Below are positions 1 to 5,649 of a DNA stretch of 7,032 nt, one piece after another. A program made the position numbers and the translations under genes. The notes below the pieces were generated by a model. The model searched no databases. It had not been told where the DNA came from and saw only the letters and a list, made by a program, of their open reading frames with translations. This stretch comes from an uncultured Eubacteriales bacterium (GTDB lineage: Bacteria > Bacillota > Clostridia > Christensenellales > Aristaeellaceae): contig CADBNX010000353.1 of assembly GCA_902796115.1 (NCBI GenBank), positions 1 to 7,032 on the forward strand. Reading direction: 5' to 3'. The stretch's first letter is position 1, and each line of letters begins with the position of its first letter.

Positions 1-1400
1 ATCAGGCCCATCGCGACGCCGGCTACCGGCGCGTGGATCGGAACGCCCGCGTCCATCAGGGAGAGGGTGCTGCCGCAGACGGACGCCATGGAAGAGGAGC
101 CGTTGCTGGACATGATCTCACTGACCAGGCGCAGCGCGTAGGGGAATTCCTCCTCGCTGGGGATCACGGGCACCAGGGCACGCTCCGCCAGCGCGCCGTG
201 ACCGATCTCGCGGCGGTTCGGGGAACGCAGCCTGCCGGCTTCGCCGGTCGCGTAGGAGGGCATATTGTACTGGTGAATGTAGCGCTTGCTTTCCTCATTG
301 GAAAGGCCGTCCAGCTGCTGCGCCTCGCTGATGGAGCCGAGCGTGGTCACGGTCAGGGCCTGGGTTTCGCCGCGGGTGAATACCGCGGAGCCGTGCGTGC
401 GCGGCAGGATGCCCACTTCGCACCAGATGGGACGCACTTCGGTCACCTTGCGGCCGTCCGCGCGGATGCCCTTATCCAGGATATTGCGGCGCATCACTTC
501 TTTATTCAGGTAATAGAGCGCGTCGGCGACCTCGTCGGCACGGTCCGGGAAAATGTCCGCGAAATGGGCCAGCACGTCGGCCTTCACTTCCGCCTCACGG
601 GCCTGGCGCTCTTTGCGCACATAGGTTTCATAGGTGTACACGCACTTGTCGTATGCGTATTCGCGTACGGCGGCCTTCACATCGTCCCCGGTCTTCACCA
701 GCGGGAAATCCTTCTTTTCCTTGCCGATTTCCGCGACGATCCTTTCCTGGAAGGCAACCAGTTCCTTGATGCTCTCGTGCGCGTAGAGGATCGCGTCCAT
801 CATCGCGTCCTCGCTCACTTCCTTCGCGCCGGCTTCCACCATCATGATGGCGTCCTTCGTGCCGGCCACGGTCACATGCATATCGCTCGCGGCTTCCTCA
901 GCCTCGTTCGGGTTCAGGATGAATTTTCCGTCCACGCGGCCCACCACGACGGCGGCCGTCGGGCCCGCCCACGGGATCTCGCTCACGGCCAGCGCGATCG
1001 AGGAACCGATCATGGCCGGGAACTCCGGCGGGTTGTTCGGGTCCACGGACAGGGTCTGCGCCACCACCTGCACGTCGTTGCGCATGCCCTTGTCAAACAG
1101 CGGGCGCAGCGGACGGTCGATCAGGCGGCAGGTCAGCGTGGCCTTCTCCGTCGGCCGGCCTTCGCGCTTGATGAAGCCGCCGGGAATCTTCCCGACCGCG
1201 TACTGCTTTTCCTCAAAATCCACCGTCAGCGGGAAAAAATCCACGCCCTCGCGCGGCGTATCCGACGCTGTCGCGTTCACCAGCACCACGGTATCCCCAT
1301 AGCGGACCAGGGCGCTGCCGCCGGCCTGCTGCGCGTAACGTCCGAATTCGATCACAAGGGGCCTGCCGGCAAATTCCATTGAATACTTTTTCGCTTCCAT
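1..1400 (-). CDS. pnp: Polynucleotide phosphorylase (PNPase), N-terminal two thirds, cut by window edge
   Basis: PNPase degrades RNA 3' to 5' by phosphorolysis and takes part in mRNA turnover in the cytoplasm. The visible part is 466 residues, against about 700 for the family. It holds the first RNase PH-like core (about residues 8-145, with FIKREGRP at 76-83 and LIDRPLRPLF at 93-102), the helical linker region (about 240-310) and most of the second RNase PH-like core, including the phosphate-site motif GSSSMASVCG with SSSM at 435-438. The last visible residues are AGVAMGL. The catalytic aspartates that follow, and the KH and S1 RNA-binding domains, lie beyond the left edge. The start at 1400 (MEAKKYSMEF) is preceded by AGGAG at good spacing; an in-frame ATG seven codons later has no such site. 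The gene follows rpsO by 150 bases with no clear terminator between, so the two are probably co-transcribed. Identity is very secure. Confidence 0.97.
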   Translation of the reverse strand, partial: MEAKKYSMEFAGRPLVIEFGRYAQQAGGSALVRYGDTVVLVNATASDTPREGVDFFPLTVDFEEKQYAVGKIPGGFIKREGRPTEKATLTCRLIDRPLRPLFDKGMRNDVQVVAQTLSVDPNNPPEFPAMIGSSIALAVSEIPWAGPTAAVVVGRVDGKFILNPNEAEEAASDMHVTVAGTKDAIMMVEAGAKEVSEDAMMDAILYAHESIKELVAFQERIVAEIGKEKKDFPLVKTGDDVKAAVREYAYDKCVYTYETYVRKERQAREAEVKADVLAHFADIFPDRADEVADALYYLNKEVMRRNILDKGIRADGRKVTEVRPIWCEVGILPRTHGSAVFTRGETQALTVTTLGSISEAQQLDGLSNEESKRYIHQYNMPSYATGEAGRLRSPNRREIGHGALAERALVPVIPSEEEFPYALRLVSEIMSSNGSSSMASVCGSTLSLMDAGVPIHAPVAGVAMGL

Positions 1401-1435
1401 TTTTCTCTCCTGTTCATTCTGTGCCGTATTCCTCA

Positions 1436-1455
1436 GCGGAAGTACCCCCTTCCGC
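1436..1455 (-). other. Perfect hairpin in the pnp 5' leader
   Basis: GCGGAAG (1436-1442) and CTTCCGC (1449-1455) form a perfect 7-bp stem with a 6-base loop, 36 bases upstream of the pnp start. There is no U-run after it on the minus strand, so it is not an intrinsic terminator. In E. coli the rpsO-pnp intergenic RNA is cut by RNase III and is the site of pnp autocontrol; a comparable role here is inference only. Confidence 0.4.
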
Positions 1456-1499
1456 CCGGCACGCTTCCTCCGGAAACAGCGCAGGGGGCACAGGCAATC

Positions 1500-1520
1500 C
1501 GCAGCCCTTCAAAAGCTGCG
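1500..1520 (-). other. Hairpin just downstream of rpsO
   Basis: CGCAGC (1500-1505) and GCTGCG (1515-1520) form a 6-bp stem with a 9-base loop, 30 bases after the rpsO stop codon. No U-tail follows in the direction of rpsO transcription, so it is more likely a processing or stability element in the rpsO-pnp transcript than a terminator. The stem is short and could be chance in such GC-rich DNA. Confidence 0.3.
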
Positions 1521-1550
1521 CGACCCCGGCCCCCCGTGCGGACTTCCGTT

Positions 1551-1814
1551 TTACTTACGAAGACCCAGTTTTTCCACCAGCGCGCGGTAGCGCTCGATGT
1601 CCGTCTTCTTCAGGTATTCCAGCAGACCCCTGCGGCGTCCTACCATCAACAGCAGGCCGCGGCGGCTGTGATGGTCGTTCTTGTTGGATTTCAGATGCTC
1701 ATTCAGGTGGTTGATGCGCTCGGTGAGCAGCGCAACCTGCACCTCGGGTGAGCCGGTGTCGCCTTCATGCAGCGCGTAATTCTGCATGATGTCCGCTTTC
1801 TTTGCCTTTTCCAT
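1551..1814 (-). CDS. rpsO: 30S ribosomal protein S15
   Basis: S15 is a primary binding protein of the 16S rRNA central domain in the small ribosomal subunit. The 87-residue product fits the usual 88-89. It shows the S15 signatures HEGDTGSPEVQVALLT (about 16-31), the HLNEHLK segment, the NDHHSRRGLL segment that contacts rRNA, and the C-terminal helix ending YRALVEKLGLRK. The frame is open upstream to 1904, but the start at 1814 (MEKAKKADIM) is chosen because GGAGGAG lies just before it and the upstream residues have no S15 character. The gene precedes pnp on the same strand, the standard bacterial order. A strong promoter lies about 120 bases upstream, and the leader contains a segment complementary to the ribosome binding site, consistent with possible autoregulation. 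Confidence 0.97.
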   Translation of the reverse strand: MEKAKKADIMQNYALHEGDTGSPEVQVALLTERINHLNEHLKSNKNDHHSRRGLLLMVGRRRGLLEYLKKTDIERYRALVEKLGLRK

Positions 1815-1931
1815 GTCTTTCTCCTCCGTTTTTCGGGCGGTCGTGCCGCCTTCTTCATTGCCGTAAACCCGGAACGCCGCGGAGAAACTCGGGCGCCTGA
1901 GCAAACGGTTCGTGCAGCTTAGCCGTGCAAC
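1815..1931 (-). promoter_or_regulatory. rpsO 5' leader, candidate S15 autoregulatory region
   Basis: This is the predicted untranslated leader of about 117 bases between the promoter start point (near 1931) and the rpsO start. Read on the minus strand it contains TTTCTCC (1887-1881), perfectly complementary to GGAGAAA (1824-1818), which overlaps the rpsO ribosome binding site. It also contains a 5-bp GGCGG/CCGCC hairpin (1836-1850) just upstream of that site. S15 is known to repress its own mRNA through leader structures in several bacterial groups, but those structures differ between groups. I cannot match this leader to a described class, so regulation is inferred. Confidence 0.35.
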
Positions 1932-1935
1932 TTGG

Positions 1936-3183
1936 TTATTGTACTACAGAAACGCCGGATTGTAAATATTCAAAACCGGGAATATTTTCAAAGAATTCGC
2001 CGATCCCGCTGTCTTCCCCCACCGTGCTGCAGGCGAGCCCGAAGCGGTAGCAGGAAAACCGGCTCTCCCGCGGCTCCACCTGAAAGCGTTCAAACACGCC
2101 CCTGTCGTTTTTCTGCCCGGCGTCCTGCTGGGAAACATGCTTCCGGTACATTTCCGCCGCGGTTTCATAGCCCGTTTTCCCGTCGAAGGACGCCATCGGG
2201 CGGTCCCAGTCCATCTCGATCGGGTTTTCGGGGTACAGGTGCAGGTACAGCTTTTTCACCTGCCACGGCTCGCCCAGGTCCGGATATACGCCGCCGTCCG
2301 CGGCGGAAAGGAAGCAGCGCTGCGCGGCGTCCGCGCACACCTTATGCGCCCCGTGCCCGTATTCCCCGTTCACGTCGTGCGTCAGGAGCACTTCCGGGCG
2401 GAACTGCCGCAGCAGGCGCACGATGGCCTGGTCGGTTTTTTTCTTTCCCCAGGCGTCATAGGCGGTTTCGATTTTTTTGGAATACTTGTCCCAGAAATCG
2501 CCGATCACGGGATAATTCCGCACGCCGGCCAGCCACAGGCCGTCCAGCAGCTCGCTGCGCCGCTCGAAGGTATTGCAGGTCATATAGGCCACCTGCACCC
2601 GCAGGCCCATCTCCCCCGCGTACCAGGGGATCGCGCCGCCGAAAAAGAGGATCTCATCATCCGGGTGCGCGGACAGCACCATCAGGTCCGCCTTTTCACA
2701 CGGCGGCTCCCACATCTGCACCCAGCCGGGCACGCTTCCCGCGCCGAATACCCAGATCTCGCTCACGGAAAGCTCCGTCTGCCGGTCCTCCGGGTATAGG
2801 ATGCGGAAGGTTTTCACGCCGTCAAGGGGCGCGTACTCGTGCGCGTATTCGCCCGCGGATTCATACACGGTTTCCCATTTTTCGCCGCGCTTTGCCTGCA
2901 CCTGCCAGGGACGCAGCTTATCCCCGAAGGCGACGTACACGCCGCAGGCTTCCTCCGGCGCGGTCACCTCGATCCAGGGACGGCGTATTTTGTCGGAAAC
3001 CCATGCCGTGCGGTACTGCCGGTCCCACAGGCGGGAAACCTTGAATTTTCCCCCGCTGGTTTTCACCGTGCAGCTTTCCGTGATATCCGCCGCTTCCGCG
3101 CTCTCCGCTCCGGCAGAAACCTGCGCGGGCAGAAGCGCGCACACAAGCAGCGCGGCAATCAGAGCAAGGCATTTGTTTTTCAT
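1936..3183 (-). CDS. Secreted PIG-L/LmbE-family deacetylase with N-terminal discoidin-like domain
   Basis: Members of this family are zinc-dependent amidases that remove acetyl groups from N-acetylglucosamine-type sugars or related small molecules; the substrate here is unknown. The 415-residue product begins with a signal peptide (MKNK, then a hydrophobic stretch to about residue 19, probable cleavage after VSA at 22-24), so it should act outside the membrane. Residues about 35-147 look like a discoidin (F5/8 type C) carbohydrate-binding sandwich, a weaker assignment. The catalytic domain starts near 165 with AHPDDE at 172-177 (expected zinc ligands H173 and D176, base D175) and continues with HDVNGEYGHGAH at 269-280 (H277 and H280; H280 is the probable third ligand). 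The start at 3183 has GGAG at good spacing; the frame is open to 3207, but those starts would sit on or before that site. The gene lies immediately after a strong terminator and has no visible promoter of its own. Confidence 0.88.
   Translation of the reverse strand: MKNKCLALIAALLVCALLPAQVSAGAESAEAADITESCTVKTSGGKFKVSRLWDRQYRTAWVSDKIRRPWIEVTAPEEACGVYVAFGDKLRPWQVQAKRGEKWETVYESAGEYAHEYAPLDGVKTFRILYPEDRQTELSVSEIWVFGAGSVPGWVQMWEPPCEKADLMVLSAHPDDEILFFGGAIPWYAGEMGLRVQVAYMTCNTFERRSELLDGLWLAGVRNYPVIGDFWDKYSKKIETAYDAWGKKKTDQAIVRLLRQFRPEVLLTHDVNGEYGHGAHKVCADAAQRCFLSAADGGVYPDLGEPWQVKKLYLHLYPENPIEMDWDRPMASFDGKTGYETAAEMYRKHVSQQDAGQKNDRGVFERFQVEPRESRFSCYRFGLACSTVGEDSGIGEFFENIPGFEYLQSGVSVVQ
1938..1966 (-). 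promoter_or_regulatory. Sigma-A type promoter for rpsO-pnp
   Basis: On the minus strand, -35 TTTACA (1966-1961) and -10 TACAAT (1943-1938) each match consensus at five of six positions and are separated by exactly 17 bases. Transcription would begin near 1931. The -10 element overlaps by one base the TAA stop codon (1936-1938) of the upstream deacetylase gene, so the promoter is embedded in the end of that gene. It is the strongest minus-strand promoter in the window. Confidence 0.75.
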
Positions 3184-3205
3184 GAACATCTCCGTTCTGA
3201 AACTC

Positions 3206-3232
3206 AAAAAACAGCCCGCCGAAGCGGGCTGT
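3206..3232 (-). terminator. Intrinsic terminator of ispH-rpsA
   Basis: On the minus strand, ACAGCCCGC (3232-3224), the loop TTCG and GCGGGCTGT (3219-3211) form a perfect 9-bp stem closed by a stable C(UUCG)G tetraloop. The stem runs straight into six T residues (3211-3206). It begins 13 bases after the stop codon of the fusion gene. Its T-run ends only 22 bases before the start codon of the deacetylase gene, an unusually tight arrangement. Confidence 0.93.
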
Positions 3233-3245
3233 CAGGAAATTGCAA

Positions 3246-5459
3246 TTATTCCTGTGCTTCTTCCGCGGGAGCTTCGGCGGCTTCTTCCGCCGGCGCTTCC
3301 TCGATTTCGCCCGGGATATCGTCCACCATCGGAGCTTCCATCGCTTCGTCCGCAAGTACCTCGCGGATGCTCAGGCTGATCCTCTTGGCTTCGGGATCCA
3401 CGTTCAGCACTTTCACGCGCACCATCTGGCCCACGCTGAGCACGTCCTCAACCTTGCCCACACGGGTCAGCGCGCACTGGGAAATGTGCACCAGGCCGTC
3501 CACACCGGGTTCCAGCTCCACAAACGCGCCGAAGGTGCGGATGCGGACCACCGGACGCTCCAGCACGATGCCTACCGGATACTTCTCCTCAATGTTGTCC
3601 CAGGGCTTGGGCTGCAGCTGCTTGTATCCCAGCTGGATGCGCTCGCGCTCCGGATCCAGGGAGAGGATCTTCACTTCCACTTCCTGATTGGTGGAAAGGA
3701 TATCGCTGGGCTTGTTCACACGGCCCCAGCTCAGGTCGGTCACGTGAATCAGGCCGTCCACGCCGCCCAGGTCCACAAACGCGCCGAAATCGGCGAAGCG
3801 GCGCACGATGCCCTTCACGACGGCGCCTTCTTCCAGCTTCTCCCAAGCCGCGGCTTTCTTCGCGGCGCTTTCCTCGATCAGCACATCCTTGCGGCTGGCC
3901 ACGATGCGCTTCTTCTGGCGGTCCACGTCGATGATTTTCAGCTTCATGGTCTGTCCCACGAACTGGCCGATCTTTTCCACGTAGTGCAGCGCCAGACGGC
4001 TGGCCGGCACAAAAGCGCGCACGCCGTCGCAGGTCGCGATCAGGCCGCCCTTGACAGCTTCCTTGCCCACCGCTTCAACGTATTCGCCCTTTTCGAATTT
4101 CTCCACCAGCGCGTCCCATACCTTGCGGTTGATGATATTGCGTTGGGAGAGGATCACGTTGCCTTCGCCGTCGTTGACCTTGACGACTTCGACCTCGATC
4201 TCGTCACCGGGCTTCGCGTCCTTGTCCACAAGATCGTCGCGCTTGAGGATACCGTCGGATTTGTATCCGAGACTGACGAACACTTCATCATCGGTTGTCT
4301 GAACGACTTTCCCGGTCAGTGTCTGTCCGTTATGGATACGGACGAATGACTTCTCCACATCCGCGAGGAAGTCCTGCTTGCGCTGCTCTTCTTCCGTCAG
4401 TGCGGGCTTCTCCGCCTCTGCGGCCTCTTCCTTCACCGCTTCGACAGCTTCCTGCGCTGCTTCGGCAGTTTCGGTCACGGCTTCCTGCGCAGTCTCAGCG
4501 GCTTCTTTTACTTCTTCCACCGCTTCCTGAGCAGCCTCTTTTGCTTCCTGGACGTTTTCCAGGATGTCCTTCTCTGTGTCGTTCATGCGTGTGACAACCT
4601 CCTTAAGTAACCAATCCGGAGTTGATGCTCCGGCGGCTAATCCAATTGAATCCTTCCGGATATCGCAGAACCCGGGCGGGATATCCGCCGCGCTTTCCGC
4701 AAGGCAGGTCCTCGGGCAGATGCCCGCGCAGGTCTCATACAGCCTTCTCGTGTTGGCGCTGGTTCTGCTGCCCACCACGATCATGCAGTCGCATTCGCCG
4801 GCAAGCTTCATCGCTTCCGCCTGCCTCCTTGCGGTAGCGCCGCAGATGGTCCTTTCCCGGACCAGCGCTCCGACCCGCCTTTCCAGTGCCTCCGTCACGC
4901 GCTCCCACGTATCAAGCGGCAGGGTGGTCTGCGCCACCGCGAGCGCACGGGGCATATCCGGAATTCTTTCCGCGTCCTGGACCGATGAAACGATCACGCA
5001 CCGGCCGGGGACGCGCCTTTCCCTGTTCCCTTCCCGCAGGCTTTTGAAGCACCAGCCGGCGGTCGCGCTGATTTCGGGATGGCCCATCTCCCCGACGAGG
5101 ATGACGGGCATATCCTCCTGTGCGGCCTTCTGCACGATCCGGTGCAGCGCCGCGACATAGGAACAGGTGCAGTCGAATACGGTAAGTTTCCGCCTTTGGC
5201 ATTCCTCCAGCGTCTCCGGCGGCACTCCGTGACTGCGCAGGATCACCGCCTGACCTTCCGGAATCCCGTCGATGGACTCAACGGTCCGCACTCCGGCCCG
5301 CTCGAGTTCCTCCACGGCGAAACGGTTGTGGATGAGTTCCCCCAGGCAGTACGCGCCGATCTGCTTCTCCCGGGCGGCTTCCGCCGCCCTGCGCGCCGTT
5401 TCCAGCGCGTTTCGGACGCCTACACAAAAACCGGAATACTGCGCGACCCGAATGGGCAT
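3246..5459 (-). CDS. ispH-rpsA: Fusion of 4-hydroxy-3-methylbut-2-enyl diphosphate reductase (IspH) and ribosomal protein S1
   Basis: One uninterrupted 737-residue frame encodes two proteins. Residues 1-291 are IspH (LytB), which uses a 4Fe-4S cluster in the last step of the MEP pathway to make IPP and DMAPP. The cluster cysteines are C12 (GFCVGVRNA), C99 (FDCTCSYV) and C206 (TICGAT). Active-site motifs LIHNRF (H44), SHGVP (H77), GHPEI (H127, E129), AQTT (176-179), SANT (234-237) and GASTP (277-281) are present. Residues about 300-352 are an Ala/Glu-rich, probably helical linker. Four S1 RNA-binding domains follow at about 377-440, 457-524, 542-612 and 626-699, then an acidic Ala/Glu/Pro tail. 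S1-type proteins bind mRNA at the ribosome. The start at 5459 has GGAGG five bases upstream; the frame is open to 5486 without a comparable site. IspH-S1 fusions are known in Clostridia. A strong internal ribosome binding site precedes M292. The usual DATC motif reads DCTC here. Confidence 0.95.
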   Translation of the reverse strand: MPIRVAQYSGFCVGVRNALETARRAAEAAREKQIGAYCLGELIHNRFAVEELERAGVRTVESIDGIPEGQAVILRSHGVPPETLEECQRRKLTVFDCTCSYVAALHRIVQKAAQEDMPVILVGEMGHPEISATAGWCFKSLREGNRERRVPGRCVIVSSVQDAERIPDMPRALAVAQTTLPLDTWERVTEALERRVGALVRERTICGATARRQAEAMKLAGECDCMIVVGSRTSANTRRLYETCAGICPRTCLAESAADIPPGFCDIRKDSIGLAAGASTPDWLLKEVVTRMNDTEKDILENVQEAKEAAQEAVEEVKEAAETAQEAVTETAEAAQEAVEAVKEEAAEAEKPALTEEEQRKQDFLADVEKSFVRIHNGQTLTGKVVQTTDDEVFVSLGYKSDGILKRDDLVDKDAKPGDEIEVEVVKVNDGEGNVILSQRNIINRKVWDALVEKFEKGEYVEAVGKEAVKGGLIATCDGVRAFVPASRLALHYVEKIGQFVGQTMKLKIIDVDRQKKRIVASRKDVLIEESAAKKAAAWEKLEEGAVVKGIVRRFADFGAFVDLGGVDGLIHVTDLSWGRVNKPSDILSTNQEVEVKILSLDPERERIQLGYKQLQPKPWDNIEEKYPVGIVLERPVVRIRTFGAFVELEPGVDGLVHISQCALTRVGKVEDVLSVGQMVRVKVLNVDPEAKRISLSIREVLADEAMEAPMVDDIPGEIEEAPAEEAAEAPAEEAQE
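4584..4604 (-). promoter_or_regulatory. Internal Shine-Dalgarno and ATG for free S1 inside the fusion gene
   Basis: On the minus strand AAGGAGGT (4604-4597) is a full-strength ribosome binding site followed after 10 bases by an in-frame ATG (4586-4584). The ATG encodes M292, exactly where the IspH part ends and the S1 part begins. Starting there would give a 446-residue protein with the linker and all four S1 domains. The site is encoded by the codons of the IspH C-terminal residues KEV, so it may partly reflect protein constraint. Use in vivo is inferred. Confidence 0.55.
4616..4633 (-). other. Hairpin just upstream of the internal S1 ribosome binding site
   Basis: CCGGAG (4616-4621) and CTCCGG (4628-4633) form a perfect 6-bp stem with a 6-base loop, 11 bases upstream of the internal AAGGAGGT on the minus strand. 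It lies in codons for the conserved IspH motif AGASTP. The downstream arm can alternatively pair with the ribosome binding site: CAACTCC (4624-4618) with GGAGGTTG (4602-4595), leaving one bulged G. The two structures exclude each other. Function is speculative. Confidence 0.35.
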
Positions 5460-5595
5460 CAGGACCTCCAAAACATACCGATTCAATTTTCTCTATTTCG
5501 CGCTCATATCCTGAATTCCTGCCGGTTTTTCAAAAAAATTGTACTTTTGCTGTATTTGTTCTTTCCGGGACCGTTCATGACCTGTTTTTGCCGCC
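5460..5595 (-). promoter_or_regulatory. Upstream region of ispH-rpsA with uncertain promoter
   Basis: This is the AT-richer half of the divergent region between ispH-rpsA and the methyltransferase gene. On the minus strand TACAAT (5543-5538) is a good -10 match but has no convincing -35 at 16-18 bases. TTGAAA (5533-5528) is a fair -35, but what follows (GATATG at 17 bases, TATGAG at 19) is weak. The ribosome binding site GGAGG lies five bases before the start codon. A promoter must be somewhere here, because the neighbouring gene points the other way, but I cannot fix it. Confidence 0.35.
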
Positions 5596-5624
5596 TTGCA
5601 GGGCGGCGCGTTCTGTGCTATGCT
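5596..5624 (+). promoter_or_regulatory. Promoter of the RNA methyltransferase gene
   Basis: A -35-like TTGCAG (5596-5601, three of six matches) is followed after 17 bases by TATGCT (5619-5624, four of six). TG at 5616-5617 supplies an extended -10 element. Transcription would begin near 5631, leaving a short leader that carries the ribosome binding site. The -35 hexamer forms exactly the loop of an inverted repeat, GCCGCC (5590-5595) and GGCGGC (5602-5607), which might be an operator or chance. Confidence 0.5.
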
Positions 5625-5649
5625 TGCAGAAAAGGAAGGAGGAAGCCGC

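Noticed and set aside
33..1382. 449-codon open frame on the plus strand
   Set aside because: It is antisense to pnp, is His/Arg/Ala-rich with no domain, and lacks a ribosome binding site; the minus strand is unmistakably PNPase.
1551..1904. 117-residue version of S15 starting at 1904
   Set aside because: The first 30 residues have no S15 similarity and would be translated from the leader; the start at 1814 has the strong ribosome binding site.
1932..3044. 370-codon plus-strand frame, very rich in Arg, Pro and Ala
   Set aside because: It is a shadow of the deacetylase gene in GC-rich DNA; its composition is not protein-like and there is no start signal.
3240..4349. 369-codon plus-strand frame opposite the S1 domains
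   Set aside because: It is rich in His, Leu and Val as expected from the complement of S1 codons, and shows no recognisable domain.
4584..4586. Possible separate ispH and rpsA genes split by a stop codon or frameshift
   Set aside because: The frame is continuous from 5459 to 3246 with no stop at the junction, so it is a true fusion even if an internal start is used.
3246..5486. Longer IspH-S1 starting at 5486
   Set aside because: The nine extra residues precede the usual IspH beginning, and GGAGG lies directly before the ATG at 5459.
5590..5607. Possible intrinsic terminator in the divergent region
   Set aside because: The T-run lies on the wrong side of the stem for both strands.
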